From: JBFWWW01 sp050245975 | GTDB taxonomy: Bacteria; Pseudomonadota; Alphaproteobacteria; Rhizobiales; Hyphomicrobiaceae | Assembly: GCA_050245975.1 (NCBI GenBank) | Contig: JBFWWW010000001.1 | Coordinates: forward strand, 1-61,041 | DNA length: 61,041 nucleotides | Reading direction: 5' to 3' | Part shown: piece after piece, positions 17,057-26,810 of the stretch | How positions within the stretch are numbered: the stretch's first letter is position 1 | Layout: each line of letters opens with the position of its first letter | Notes under the pieces: model-generated | Told to the model about the DNA's origin: nothing | What the model saw: only the letters and a program-made list of their open reading frames with translations | Database searches by the model: none | Program-made: the position numbers and the translations under genes

Positions 17057-17068
17057 CGTTGTTCCTCC

Positions 17069-17737
17069 TCAATGGGTCCGGCTGGAGACGATTTCGCCGC
17101 GCTCGATCTGGAGAGTCCTGTCAGCAATCTCGTCGAGCAGCTTGGGGCTGGATTCGGTGATCAGCAGCATCAGCTCCGGCCGGCGCCGGCGCAACTCGCC
17201 AAGCGTGCGCGCGTAGTCGAGCGCCAGCGCCGGTGCGAGCCCCTGAAAGGGTTCGTCGAGCAGCAGCACCTTTTGCGCGACCATCAGGGCCCTGCCGAGC
17301 GCGATCATCTTTCCCTGACCGCCGGAGACGCCTCCGCCCGGCCGTGCGCGCATGGCGTGCAGTTGCGGCAGCAGCGCGTAGACCTCGTCCAGCCGGCGCC
17401 GCATCTCGCCCGCATCCAGGCCGAGCGCCAGCGCCGGAAGGCGCACATTGTCCTCGACACTGAAATCCGCGACCAGACGGCGATCCTCCGGCGCATAGCC
17501 GATGCCGGCGCGGGCGCGATGATGTGCGGGGTGCTGGCGGAGATCATCGCCCCCCAGCTTCACGGAACCCTGGTCGATGCGGACCAATCCCATGACGGCA
17601 CGCAATGTCGTGGTCTTGCCGGCGCCGTTGCGGCCGATCAGCACCGTCGTCATACGGTCGGCCAAGTCGCAGGTGACGCCGCGCAGAACCCGGACGCCGT
17701 CGATCGATACCTGGACATCCTGCAGGGCGAGCATCAC
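17069..17737 (-). CDS. livF: Branched-chain-type ABC transporter ATPase LivF
   Basis: One of two ATPases of a HAAT-type importer, 222 residues. It shows Walker A GRNGAGKTTTL, signature VSGGQGKMIALGRAL and Walker B VLLLDEPFQGLAP, the short LivF form. Its start overlaps the livG stop by 4 bp. Cargo is unlikely to be a plain branched-chain amino acid given the amidase and DUF2848 genes that follow; HAAT systems also take up amides, urea and aromatic acids. Confidence 0.92.
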   Translation of the reverse strand: MMLALQDVQVSIDGVRVLRGVTCDLADRMTTVLIGRNGAGKTTTLRAVMGLVRIDQGSVKLGGDDLRQHPAHHRARAGIGYAPEDRRLVADFSVEDNVRLPALALGLDAGEMRRRLDEVYALLPQLHAMRARPGGGVSGGQGKMIALGRALMVAQKVLLLDEPFQGLAPALALDYARTLGELRRRRPELMLLITESSPKLLDEIADRTLQIERGEIVSSRTH

Positions 17738-18480
17738 GCCACTCCCACCACCGACCGCCGCACCTCTGGATCCTCAAGGACCTTGTCCGGTGGACCCTCA
17801 GCCATGATGGTTCCAGAGTTCCAGACCAGCACGCGCATTGCATAGCGGGCCACCACGTCCATGTCGTGCTCCACGAACAGCGCCGTCATCTTGCGTTGCC
17901 GCAGAGCACCCATCAGCGCCTCCATCAGAGGAAAGCGCTCCAGCGCACTGACGCCGCTGGTGGGTTCGTCGAGCAGCAGTAGCCGCGGCTTCAGAGCCAG
18001 CGCGACGGCGATGTCGAGCAGTTTGCGATGGCCCTCGGGCAGCGTGCTGCTGATGCGGTTGCCATCGTCCCCGAGACCGAACAGCGCGAGCAGCGCAAGC
18101 GCCTCCTGCCTACGGTCGACCCGATCGAGCGGGCGCACCATCGTCCACAGGCCGTCATTGGCGGCCAGAGCGAGCATCATGTTGTCGATGACCCGCTGAT
18201 CGGAGAACAGCTGCGGAATCTGGAACGCCCGGGCCACGCCCCTTTGCGTGATGGCGCGCGGCGAGAGGCGGGTGATGTCCTGCCCGTCGAGAAGGACGTT
18301 CCCGGAGCTGGGCTTCACATAGCCCGTGCACAGGTTGAGTAATGTCGTCTTGCCCGATCCATTGGGGCCGATCACCGCGAGAAATTCACCTTCGTCGATG
18401 GCGAGACTGACGCCGTCGGCAGCCTTGACGCCGTTGAAGGCGACGCGAAGGTCCTTCGCCTCCAAGATGGATTTGCTCAT
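17734..18480 (-). CDS. livG: Branched-chain-type ABC transporter ATPase LivG
   Basis: Second ATPase of the importer, 248 residues from the ATG at 18480. Walker A GPNGSGKTTLLN, a modified signature LPEGHRKLLDIAVAL and Walker B LLLLDEPTSGVS are seen. The signature lacks the usual LSxGQ wording but LPEGxRK is common in LivG. An ATGA overlap joins it to livM upstream and another joins it to livF, so the block is translationally coupled. Confidence 0.92.
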   Translation of the reverse strand: MSKSILEAKDLRVAFNGVKAADGVSLAIDEGEFLAVIGPNGSGKTTLLNLCTGYVKPSSGNVLLDGQDITRLSPRAITQRGVARAFQIPQLFSDQRVIDNMMLALAANDGLWTMVRPLDRVDRRQEALALLALFGLGDDGNRISSTLPEGHRKLLDIAVALALKPRLLLLDEPTSGVSALERFPLMEALMGALRQRKMTALFVEHDMDVVARYAMRVLVWNSGTIMAEGPPDKVLEDPEVRRSVVGVA

Positions 18481-19403
18481 TCGACGGCCACCTTCTTGCG
18501 CGTCACGAGACCGTAGAGTCCTTGAGGCAGGAACACGATGACGAGGATCAGCGCCGCGCCGACGATCAGGTTCCAGGCATCCGTCACCGTGACCGCGAGC
18601 GTGTGCAGCAGCTCCAGGAACAATGCGCTGATGAAGGCGCCGGGAACACCGCCGATGCCACCCAGCACCGCGACGAGGACGAGGTGGCCCGAGGCGGTCC
18701 AGAAGGCGAACTCCGGCACCACGCGGCCGATCGCGAAACTCGTCAACACGCCACCGAGGCCGGCCAGCGCCGCCGAGACCACGTAGGCGACGAGAAGCAC
18801 GGCCCAAACCGGTACGCCGAGATACTCAAGCCGAACCTCGTTGGTGTGCACGGCCGACAAGGCATGCCCGAGCGGGCTGTCCAGATAGCGGTGCACCGCC
18901 AGCCCGACGACGATCATGAGCACGACGCTCAAATAGAACAGCACAGTCTTGAATGCGACCTCGTGCATCTGGATGCCGAAGACCGACGGGATGGGGACCG
19001 GCATTCCGTCCGTGCCGCCCGTGATGCCGTAAAGCTTGGACAGCAGCGCATAGAAGACCATCGAAGCCGCGAGATTGAGCATCGCAAAGAAGATCGCGCG
19101 GTAGCGGACCATGAACGCACCGACGATCGCGCCTAACACCGCGGCAAGCGCTACCGAGAGCACGACCAGCGAGGCAAAGTCGGCGATGCCGGCCCGCGCG
19201 AGAAAAGCAATGCCGTAGGCGCTCGCCGCGACGAACATGGCGTGCCCGATGGAGATCAGCCCGGCGCGCAGAAGGACGGCGACCCCCAGCGCCGCAAAGC
19301 CTTTCGCGATCGCAACCGTAAGCACGAACTGCAGCCAGGGGGCCGCCAGCGGGAGCGCCACGAGCACGGCGACAGCGATGGCGAGAATTATGATGCGTGT
19401 CAT
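18477..19403 (-). CDS. livM: Branched-chain-type ABC transporter permease LivM
   Basis: A 308-residue inner-membrane permease with about 8-9 hydrophobic segments, beginning MTRIIILAIAVAVLVALPLA. GISIGHAMF-like text appears as AGLISIGHAMFVAASAYG, and the ATP-ase-contact loop contains VHTNEVRLEYLGV in the position where LivM proteins have the EAA-like loop. It overlaps livH and livG by 4 bp each and forms the transmembrane heterodimer with LivH. Confidence 0.92.
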   Translation of the reverse strand: MTRIIILAIAVAVLVALPLAAPWLQFVLTVAIAKGFAALGVAVLLRAGLISIGHAMFVAASAYGIAFLARAGIADFASLVVLSVALAAVLGAIVGAFMVRYRAIFFAMLNLAASMVFYALLSKLYGITGGTDGMPVPIPSVFGIQMHEVAFKTVLFYLSVVLMIVVGLAVHRYLDSPLGHALSAVHTNEVRLEYLGVPVWAVLLVAYVVSAALAGLGGVLTSFAIGRVVPEFAFWTASGHLVLVAVLGGIGGVPGAFISALFLELLHTLAVTVTDAWNLIVGAALILVIVFLPQGLYGLVTRKKVAVE

Positions 19404-20299
19404 ATGCGCCTCGCCTGAACCGAGCCGAACAGTCCGTAGGGGCGGATCAGCAAAACCAGCAGCATCGCCGCATAGGGAGCGACTGCGTCAAACGCCGGGA
19501 AGAAGTAGATCGCCAGAACACGCGCTGCGCCGACGATCAGCGCCGCGAGCGCCGCCCCTTCGATCTGGCCGAGACCACCGATGGCGGCCACCGCGAAGGC
19601 GAGAACCATGATGTCGGCCCCGAGGCCCGGCGCCACGCCGGATGTCGGCGTGGCAAGTGCCCCGCCTAGTGCTGCGAGAAAGACGCCGAGCGAGAAGGCG
19701 AGCACGAAGATGCGGTTGGTGTCGATGCCCACCGACTGGGCCATCTCGCGGTCGGCCACGACGGCCGTGATCAGCATGCCAAGGCGGGTTCGCTTGATGA
19801 GCAGCCTGAGGCCGATCAGCACCGCCATTGCCAGCGCGATGAGGACAATCTGGTAATTCAGGTAGGTGATGCCGCCGACCTGCGACGTGCCGAGCAGGCG
19901 CATCGGGGTGTCCTCGTAAAGAGACTGCACTCCGAACACCATGCGTTGCACGTCCTCCAGCACCAGGAACAGGCCGAAGGTGACCAGGATCTGGATCGCC
20001 TCCGATTTTCCATAGGTCCAACGCACCAGGGTGCGTTCTATCAGCGGCCCGAGAACGGCGGCGACCAGCACTGCAGCGAGGAAGAGCGACACGAAGGACA
20101 GATAGGGGTTCAACCCCCAGCTCGCGATGAGCAGCCCGGTGGACGCCGCGACATAGGCTCCTATAGAATAGAAGCTACCGTGCGCGACGTTGAGAACACG
20201 CAGGACGCTGAACACCAGGGTTAGCCCCACCGCCGCGAAGAAGATCAAAGCGGCATTGGCAAGGCTATCCACCAGGAGCGGCACGATCGCTGAGATCAT
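19400..20299 (-). CDS. livH: Branched-chain-type ABC transporter permease LivH
   Basis: A 299-residue permease with 8 predicted hydrophobic segments. The N-terminal LNVAHGSFYSIGAYVA and the loop TRLGMLITAVVADREMAQSVGI are strong LivH features. It begins 36 bp after the livK stop and overlaps livM by 4 bp. Together with livM, livG and livF it is intact; only the binding-protein gene upstream is damaged. Confidence 0.93.
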   Translation of the reverse strand: MISAIVPLLVDSLANAALIFFAAVGLTLVFSVLRVLNVAHGSFYSIGAYVAASTGLLIASWGLNPYLSFVSLFLAAVLVAAVLGPLIERTLVRWTYGKSEAIQILVTFGLFLVLEDVQRMVFGVQSLYEDTPMRLLGTSQVGGITYLNYQIVLIALAMAVLIGLRLLIKRTRLGMLITAVVADREMAQSVGIDTNRIFVLAFSLGVFLAALGGALATPTSGVAPGLGADIMVLAFAVAAIGGLGQIEGAALAALIVGAARVLAIYFFPAFDAVAPYAAMLLVLLIRPYGLFGSVQARRI

Positions 20300-20335
20300 G
20301 TGACCCTCGGTCGCTCTTCGGAGGTGGCGCTCTGT

Positions 20336-20955
20336 CTACTTATAGCTTCCCGGTTTCGGCAACTGCCGCGCGAACTCGGGCTTCAGTGTCGAGATCCAGG
20401 CGATCGGATCCTGGCCGGCCGGGGGCATGAGACTGTCGCCCTTGTAGCGGACCATGTCGCCGATGATCGGGAACGGCTGACCGGCGCCCTTCACGGTGAC
20501 GCCGACGATCTGATCGACCAAACCGTCATTGTCGGCGCGGGTCTGGGTCGAGCCGGTCAGGGTTTTGACGGTGCTGCCCTTCATCGCCCCGGCAAGCTCC
20601 GCGCGCGTCGGCCACTTGCCGCCGTTCTTCTGCATCGCGGTTTCGTAGGCCGCCTTCACATAGATCAGCGCATTCGCCATCTTGATCGACGGGAAGACGG
20701 GGTACTCGCCGAACCGCGCCTTGTAGGTTTCCGCGAGCTTGGCGGTGTCCGGATTGGCCTTACCGTCGGGAGACATCCACCAGCCGTCGCCCAGCACGCC
20801 GACGATCACGCCGTCGGGCAGCGGCACGCGCTGCAGGATCGTCTCGCCCAGCGCCAGAACGACCTGGCTCGACGCGAAGAGGCCGCGCGGCGAGGCCTGA
20901 CGCACGAAGTTCTCGAGATCGGCTCCCCACAGATTCGAGAAGATCACGTCCGGCC
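20336..20955 (-). pseudogene. livK: LivK-type periplasmic binding protein, 5'-truncated
   Basis: Only the C-terminal half (about 205 residues) of a type-1 periplasmic binding protein remains, beginning at DVIFSNLWGADLENFVRQA and ending PEFARQLPKPGSYK. The signal peptide and first lobe are missing; at about 20,955 the sequence switches into the truncated end of an aldehyde dehydrogenase gene on the same strand. A GTG at 20947 is open but would make only a fragment. Without this component the Liv importer would lack its own receptor unless another copy exists elsewhere. Confidence 0.85.
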
Positions 20956-21966
20956 GCGCGCGCCGGTGTCCGTGCTTTCATCCATCGGATCACCTATCCG
21001 AAGGGCCTCGACGGCCTCAACAACCCGGGACACCACGTCATCATAGATTTTTTCATGTATCAGCAGGCGTGAACCCGCCGAACAGGATTGGCCCTGCCGA
21101 GTAAAACGCATCCCTGTGACGATGCCGGGAACCACGAGATCCAGGTCGGCATCCGGCATCACGATATTTGGTGATTTTCCCCCGAGTTCCAAAGTGACGG
21201 GGCAGAGCTTGTCTGCCGCATAGTGCATGATCATCTTGCCGACCGAACTGGAGCCGGTAAACGTGACCTTCTTGACGAACGCATGCTCGACAAGCGGTCG
21301 ACCCGCCTCTTCACCGAAGCCCGTAATGGCGTTGGCCACGCCGGGCGGCAGAACCTCCTGCAAAATTTCAAAGAACCGTATGACGCAGAGAGGAGCTTGC
21401 TCAGCCGCCTTAAGAACAAGCGTGTTGCCTGCTGCCAGCGCGGGGCCCAATTTACACGCAGCCAGAAAAAGCGGGGCATTCCAGGGAATAATCGCACCGA
21501 CGACGCCGATCGGCTCTCGTGTCGTGTAGCAGAGCTTACCCGCTTCCCAAGGAATGGTTTGACCCTTTAGCTCGGGCGCGATTCCGGCAAAGTGACGGAT
21601 CGTCTCCAGCATTGCCCCTATTTCCGGTCGCGCCTGTGTCCTGAGCGCGTTTCCGGTTTCCAGGCACACAAGCAACGCGAGCTCTTCCGCCTTTGCTTCG
21701 AGTGCGTCGGCAGCCTTGCGTAAAAGATCTCCGCGCTCCCGCGCCGAGGTTCGACTCCAAGCCGCGAATGCTCGATGCGCGGCCGTAACCGCGCGATCCA
21801 CATCGGCCTGCCCACATCGAGGAGAGCATCCGACCTCGGATTCATCAGCCGGGTTCTCTACAGGAAAAACTTCCGTCGCCAGAGCACGGGTAAGCATGCC
21901 GTCAACTACGACGCGGCCAGATACCCGACGAGCACTTTCTAATGTCGAGAGAAGAGCGTTTGCCAT
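20944..21966 (-). pseudogene. Aldehyde dehydrogenase, 3'-truncated
   Basis: N-terminal two thirds of an NAD(P)-dependent aldehyde dehydrogenase, 340 residues against the usual 480-500. Cofactor loop TFTGSSSVGK, catalytic Glu in VTLELGGKSP and catalytic Cys in RQGQSCSAGSRLL are all present, but the protein stops at DESTDTGA, after which four junction-encoded residues lead to TGA. The final catalytic-domain strand and oligomerisation tail are missing, so activity is doubtful. It is divergent from the Ssu/Tau-like transporter genes and shares their lower-GC style. Confidence 0.85.
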
Positions 21967-21979
21967 TTAGATGCCCATT

Positions 21980-21996
21980 GATCTGCATTGCAGAAC
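21980..21996. promoter_or_regulatory. Palindrome 1, candidate operator
   Basis: On the minus strand GTTCTGCAATGCAGATC, 14 bp upstream of the aldehyde dehydrogenase start. It matches 14 of 17 positions with the site at 22067-22083. The GTTCTGCA..GCAGAYC layout resembles operators of IclR-type regulators, but no such gene is in the window. Confidence 0.5.
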
Positions 21997-22066
21997 AACC
22001 AGATTGATTTTGTAGTTCACTATAGACGCAGTGTATGCTCACCTACATAAACTTCAAGACGTCATA

Positions 22067-22083
22067 GTTCTGCATAGCAGACC
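22067..22083. promoter_or_regulatory. Palindrome 2, candidate operator
   Basis: GTTCTGCATAGCAGACC on the plus strand, 69 bp upstream of the binding-protein start and 87 bp from its near-copy by the divergent aldehyde dehydrogenase. Two similar sites in one divergent region suggest shared control of both transcripts. Confidence 0.5.
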
Positions 22084-22151
22084 GCCTATCAAACCAATGG
22101 TCCGCATTAGAACGGGCACAGAAAAGATCCAACATACGGAGGAGTTCGTTC

Positions 22152-23417
22152 ATGGCATCTCACAACAAAACTCGTCGCGAGTTCTTGAAGGATGGCGCCC
22201 TCGCAACTGGGGCAATGGGACTTTCACTGGGAGGGCTAGTGGCTCCCGCGGTCGGTCAGAGTCAATTTTCGGAATGGGGATGGCCGCAGCCGCGCGGCCA
22301 GGTTTTGGCCAAGTCTGTGGATTGGCTCAAGTCGAAGGGCTGGTGGCCGCTGCAGGTCGCGTGGAATCCGCTTTGGTCGGATGGGAACATCGTTCTATTC
22401 GCGATGCAGCACTACAAGCTCCTGCAGGCTCGAGGAATTGAAGCTCAGTTTCCGGAGTTTTTGATCGCAGGCCTCATGAACGAGGTGTTCGTGCCGGCAA
22501 AAATCCAGGTTGCACAAGCCGGCTCCCTGGGACTTCTCAGGATCATCGAGCTCAAAGTTCCCGTCGTCGCTCCGATTTGCTATCCGGCTCAGCGCCAGGG
22601 CTTCATGGTTCCCATTGACTCCCCCTTGAAAGGTTTGGCTGATCTCAAGGGTCAGAAGGTCCTCGGTCGCCCAGCTCAATGGGGCACTGCAATCGGAAGC
22701 GCCGTACACACCGGGCTCTTGGTTGCGGCAAAAGTTCTCGGACTCCGGGAAGGCGAGGATTTCCAGATAAAAAATATGTCCGCGGCAGACATGATGGCGA
22801 TGCCGAAGGGTGTTGATCTTGTGTGCATGTGGGAACCGAATATTACGTTGATGACCGAGTTCAGAAAGAACGCGCGCATCCTCGAGACGATGGCCGCGTA
22901 CACAATTTTTAACGGATACTCCTATCTTCGCGGCGAAATCGAAGAGAATGCTCCCGACGTTGTGCAAGCTTACGTCGACGCATTCATCGAGGCGCGCCTC
23001 CTTGTGAAGCTTAAGAGCCAGGAAGTGCTTGCCGCATTTGCTGCACACGACAGTCAGCGCGGGCGCGACCCAAAGTTGATCGCACGGGATGCAGAGACAC
23101 ACGTGCTGAACCCAAAACCCACGCTTAGCTATCCGTTTGAAGATACGCGAGGGTTCTGGGCTCCGCTCGAAACGTACCAGGCCAATATAATGACCGATGC
23201 CAATGTCCTGAAACGTCGCTTTACCGAAAACGACTTCAAGTCGGCATTGCGAACGAAATACCAGGCGGACACTTTCAGTCGCTTGGGTTGGTCGGTGCCA
23301 AAGCAACCGACATTCCTGCCAGCCAACTGGACAGGCGAGGTCGGGAAGCCCCCTACCCTCCATCCGGGCTTGAGGTTGCTGGAAAGCAGGAATTTCCTGA
23401 ACCAGGCGATCTCGTAA
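22152..23417 (+). CDS. Tat-exported ABC substrate-binding protein, NrtA/SsuA/TauA-like
   Basis: A 421-residue periplasmic protein with a twin-arginine leader (TRREFLKDGALATGAMGLSL, cleavage near AVGQS). The body fits the nitrate/sulfonate/taurine-binding fold: GLMNEVFVPAKIQVAQAGSLG, then LADLKGQKVLGRPAQWGTA and a second-lobe VDLVCMWEPNITLM. It is followed by a matching permease and ATPase. The cargo cannot be deduced; with a GMC oxidoreductase, nitronate monooxygenase and aldehyde dehydrogenase around it, an organic nitrogen or sulfonate compound is plausible. Confidence 0.85.
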   Translation: MASHNKTRREFLKDGALATGAMGLSLGGLVAPAVGQSQFSEWGWPQPRGQVLAKSVDWLKSKGWWPLQVAWNPLWSDGNIVLFAMQHYKLLQARGIEAQFPEFLIAGLMNEVFVPAKIQVAQAGSLGLLRIIELKVPVVAPICYPAQRQGFMVPIDSPLKGLADLKGQKVLGRPAQWGTAIGSAVHTGLLVAAKVLGLREGEDFQIKNMSAADMMAMPKGVDLVCMWEPNITLMTEFRKNARILETMAAYTIFNGYSYLRGEIEENAPDVVQAYVDAFIEARLLVKLKSQEVLAAFAAHDSQRGRDPKLIARDAETHVLNPKPTLSYPFEDTRGFWAPLETYQANIMTDANVLKRRFTENDFKSALRTKYQADTFSRLGWSVPKQPTFLPANWTGEVGKPPTLHPGLRLLESRNFLNQAIS

Positions 23418-23536
23418 GGGACTGGAGCTTCGGGGGCAAAACCTTCAAGGCTTAGCACAGTGTGGATCACGCGTTTTGCAGCTGGCGCAATACGTGGTCC
23501 ACGCACCACCTTCACTCTCCGGAGTTCCAAACTCTG

Positions 23537-24346
23537 ATGGCCGATATTGGCGAACCCAAAGCCGACGCGGGATTGGGACAGTCCCGGCTGGCCGATGCGG
23601 CCTATTCTTTAGCGCGCTACATTCCGCTACTTTTGTTTTTTCTTGCGTGGGAGATCGTCGCCCGCAACTTGCCGCTCTTGCAAAACATGCTCCCGCCACC
23701 GTCTGAGGTTCTCTATGGAGGGTGGCAGCTGCTCAGACAAGGAACACTGCAACGCGATATCGTTGCCAGTCTCAATCGCGTAGGCGTTGCACTCGCCTTT
23801 GCATCTTTGATAGGGTTTCCGCTCGGCGCAGCTTTAGGGGCGTCCGCTCGATTTGCGTGGTTCGCCGAGCCTATTGTCAATTTTTTCCGGCCCATACCTC
23901 CGTTAGCCTGGATTCCCCTATCGATCCTCTGGTTCGGGATTGGCGACGCTCAGAACGAGTTCATTATATTTCTGGCAGCCTTCTTTCCGATCGTCCTGAA
24001 CACGATGGAGGGAGTTCGGGACGTCGATAGGCGGCTTATCCGTGCCGCATCCACATTGGGTGCCGGCCGGGTCGCCATCGCACTTACAGTGATCCTGCCG
24101 GCGGCGCTCCCCTCAATGTTCGTCGGGTTCAGGATTGGCACCGGCATAGCCTGGATGGCGCTGGTTGCAGGAGAACTCGTGGCAGCGACATCAGGTCTCG
24201 GTTTCCTGATAAGCCAGGGGCGTTTGCTGTACCGAAGTGATTTCATCGTTGTCGGGATGTTGATGATTGGGTTGATCGGGCTCTTGCTCGATGCGCTCAT
24301 TCGTTTCCTGCAGGCTCGCGTGACCCCGTGGAGGGCAGATCAATGA
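23537..24346 (+). CDS. ABC transporter permease, SsuC/TauC-like
   Basis: A 269-residue inner-membrane permease with about 6 transmembrane helices. The contact loop DRRLIRAASTLGAGRVAIALTV is the EAA motif, and FRPIPPLAWIPLSILWFGIG is typical for the SsuC/TauC/NrtB branch. The ATG at 23537 is chosen because homology begins there; GGAG lies rather far upstream. Its stop overlaps the ATPase start as ATGA. Confidence 0.9.
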   Translation: MADIGEPKADAGLGQSRLADAAYSLARYIPLLLFFLAWEIVARNLPLLQNMLPPPSEVLYGGWQLLRQGTLQRDIVASLNRVGVALAFASLIGFPLGAALGASARFAWFAEPIVNFFRPIPPLAWIPLSILWFGIGDAQNEFIIFLAAFFPIVLNTMEGVRDVDRRLIRAASTLGAGRVAIALTVILPAALPSMFVGFRIGTGIAWMALVAGELVAATSGLGFLISQGRLLYRSDFIVVGMLMIGLIGLLLDALIRFLQARVTPWRADQ

Positions 24347-25116
24347 CGGGCCTTGTATCCGCTGTTGACGTTCGTGGTGTAACAAAGCTTTTTGGAACAG
24401 GCGGAGCTGCGACGCGAGCCTTAGATAATGTTTCGCTCAGCATTGGGCCTGATGAATTTGTATGCATCATCGGGCCAAGCGGGTGCGGAAAGACGACGCT
24501 CCTAAATATGGTGGCGGGGTTTGACTTTCCGACTGGTGGCTCAGTGAATGCGTTTGGGCATAAAATTACCGGCCCCGGTTCCGACCGCACGATGATGTTT
24601 CAGGACTATGCGTTATTTCCCTGGCTGACGGTCACAGGAAATATCGAGTACGGGCTCAAGCGCAATGGAACGCCCAAGGCGCACCGCAACGAGATCGTTC
24701 GTCACTACATTGAACTTATTGATCTCGGCGGATTCGAGGACAAATATCCCCATCAGCTGTCGGGCGGAATGCGCCAACGCGTGGCGCTCGCCCGGGCGCT
24801 GGCTGTCAAACCTGCAATGCTGTTGATGGACGAGCCGTTCGCTGCTCTTGATTCATTCACACGCGAGCGCATGCAGGATGAACTGGTTCGTGTGTGGCAA
24901 ACCGAGCGCAAGGCTGTTCTATTTATTACTCACAGCATCGACGAAGCACTCAAGTTGGCCGACCGGCTTGTGATCATGTCGGCCCGTCCCGGTCGCATCA
25001 CTGAAACGATCCGGATCCAGGCAGATCGTCCGCGGAACACCTTGAGCGCCGAGAATGTTGCTTTGGCGCAGAAGATCCGGGATCTCCTCCAGCAAGGAGG
25101 CAATGGTCAGTGCTAG
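24343..25116 (+). CDS. ABC transporter ATPase, SsuB/TauB-like
   Basis: A 257-residue ATPase completing the importer: Walker A GPSGCGKTTLLNMVAG, Q-loop MFQDYALFPWLTV, signature LSGGMRQRVALARAL, Walker B MLLMDEPFAALDS and switch His in FITHSIDEA. The ATG at 24343 has GGAGGGC upstream and overlaps the permease stop by 4 bp. It precedes the GMC oxidoreductase by 45 bp and probably shares its transcript. Confidence 0.93.
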   Translation: MTGLVSAVDVRGVTKLFGTGGAATRALDNVSLSIGPDEFVCIIGPSGCGKTTLLNMVAGFDFPTGGSVNAFGHKITGPGSDRTMMFQDYALFPWLTVTGNIEYGLKRNGTPKAHRNEIVRHYIELIDLGGFEDKYPHQLSGGMRQRVALARALAVKPAMLLMDEPFAALDSFTRERMQDELVRVWQTERKAVLFITHSIDEALKLADRLVIMSARPGRITETIRIQADRPRNTLSAENVALAQKIRDLLQQGGNGQC

Positions 25117-25161
25117 CTGGTCCAGCCAATTGGCCCGCACATAACTCAAAATGGACGCTGC

Positions 25162-26793
25162 ATGACCGCTGATGAATACGACTTCATAATCGTGGGAGCC
25201 GGTTCGGCGGGAAGCGTACTTGCGACGCGGCTGGCAGCAAGCAAGCGCTTCCGCGTCCTTCTCCTGGAGGCTGGAGGCAGCGACGCCAGATTGTGGGTGC
25301 GTATTCCACTCGGCATTGGCCGAATTCTCAACGACAGCCGCTACATCTGGGAAGCGCAAACCGAACCTGAAGTCGAACTGCACGGCAATCGCATTAGCCT
25401 GCAAAGCGGTCGACTGATTGGCGGCTCCAGTTCCGTAAACGGCATGGTTGTTGTCCGCGGCCACCCGAAAAAATATGACGCTTGGCGCGACATGGGCTGT
25501 CCAGGTTGGGGATGGGAAGACGTCCGTCCCTATTTCAAGCGACTCGAGGACTGCTCGTTCGGAAATCCCGAGCTGCGCGGACGAGGCGGACCCGTTTCAG
25601 TTACGCGCCTTGGTGGCGATCCTCTGGCCGATGCCTTCCTGCAAGCCAGCGTCGCAACCGGGATTGATCGGACCGAAGATTACAATGACGAGCAAGCGGA
25701 GGGAGCTGCACACATCCAGCTAAACACGCGCAACGGAATTCGTTGCAGTACAGGTTTGGCTTACCTGAAACCCGCGCGCGCATTGCCCAATTTTCACGTC
25801 ACCACCAATGCCATAGCCGAGCGGGTTGTCTTTGACGGCAGGCGAGCCGTTGGAGTGTCATTCATTCAAGGTGGGAGGCGCACGAATGCGCGTGCCCGCT
25901 GTGAAGTCGTTCTTTGTGCGGGCTCGATCCGCTCTCCACAACTTCTGGAACTCTCGGGTGTGGGACAACCCGACAGACTGTGCCGTCTAGGCATCGATGT
26001 TGTGTCCGAGCTGTCGGGGGTCGGTGAAAACCTCCAAGACCATCTCATGCCGAGGTTCTGCTACGAATCCTAAATTGCTACTTTAATTACGATGGTGACC
26101 AGCCGATCGCGGCTTGCTCGCGAACTTGCTCGATATCTATTATTCAGAGCTGGAGCTGTTGCTACGCCCTCCCTTACGGCCCTCGCATATGTCCGAAGCC
26201 ATCCGGGTGTTGAGTGTCCTGATATCCGTCTTCAACTTGGGTTGACGTCCGGCACCAGCCGCCTTGCTGCCAACAAGACCGGCGGCCTCGATAGTTTTCC
26301 GGGATTCCATATCGGGGGCTATCTCCTCTATCCCGAATCCAGAGGCAGTGTTCACAGCCGGTCTACGGACCCGACCCAAGCGCCCGAAATTCGGGTGAAC
26401 TATTTGTCAAACAAACTGGATCGCGACGTCACCGTCCGGGTGCTGCGAATGATCCGCCAGATCGCATCAATGCGCCCGCTCAGCGATTTTATCGTCCGCG
26501 AAGTGCGGCCTGGAAGTGCCGCGCAGGACGATCAGGAGCTCCTGGATTTCGCCCGTCGAACAGGATCAACATGCTGGCATCCCACCGGCACCTGCAAAAT
26601 GGGCAACGGACCTGATGCTGTGGTTGACAGCAGCTGCAAGGTTCATGGTCTTTTTGGGTTGCGTGTGATCGATGCTTCGGTTGTTCCGCGCATGGTTGCA
26701 AGCAACACTAATTTTCCCACCATGATGATCGCCGAGAAGATGGCTGACGCAATCCAAAGGGAATTTTGTACGGGCGACGCGAAGGCAAACTAG
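25162..26793 (+). pseudogene. GMC oxidoreductase interrupted by an in-frame TAA
   Basis: FAD-dependent alcohol oxidase/dehydrogenase of the glucose-methanol-choline family. The N-part has the FAD dinucleotide motif IIVGAGSAGSVLATRLA and GGSSSVNGMVVVRG; the C-part has the active-site CWHPTGTCKMG and NTNFPTMMIAEKMAD. Both parts lie in the same frame, separated only by a TAA at 26071-26073 and the short unalignable stretch after it. Total length would be about 543 residues, normal for the family. One nonsense change, or a local sequencing error, accounts for the break. It would act on an alcohol made or imported by this cluster. Confidence 0.85.
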
Positions 26794-26810
26794 GTTCTGT
26801 GAGGTGCGAC

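Noticed and set aside
16253..17845. Long open frame on the plus strand opposite DUF2848 and livF
   Set aside because: It mirrors GC-rich codon bias of the real minus-strand genes; no domain, no ribosome site.
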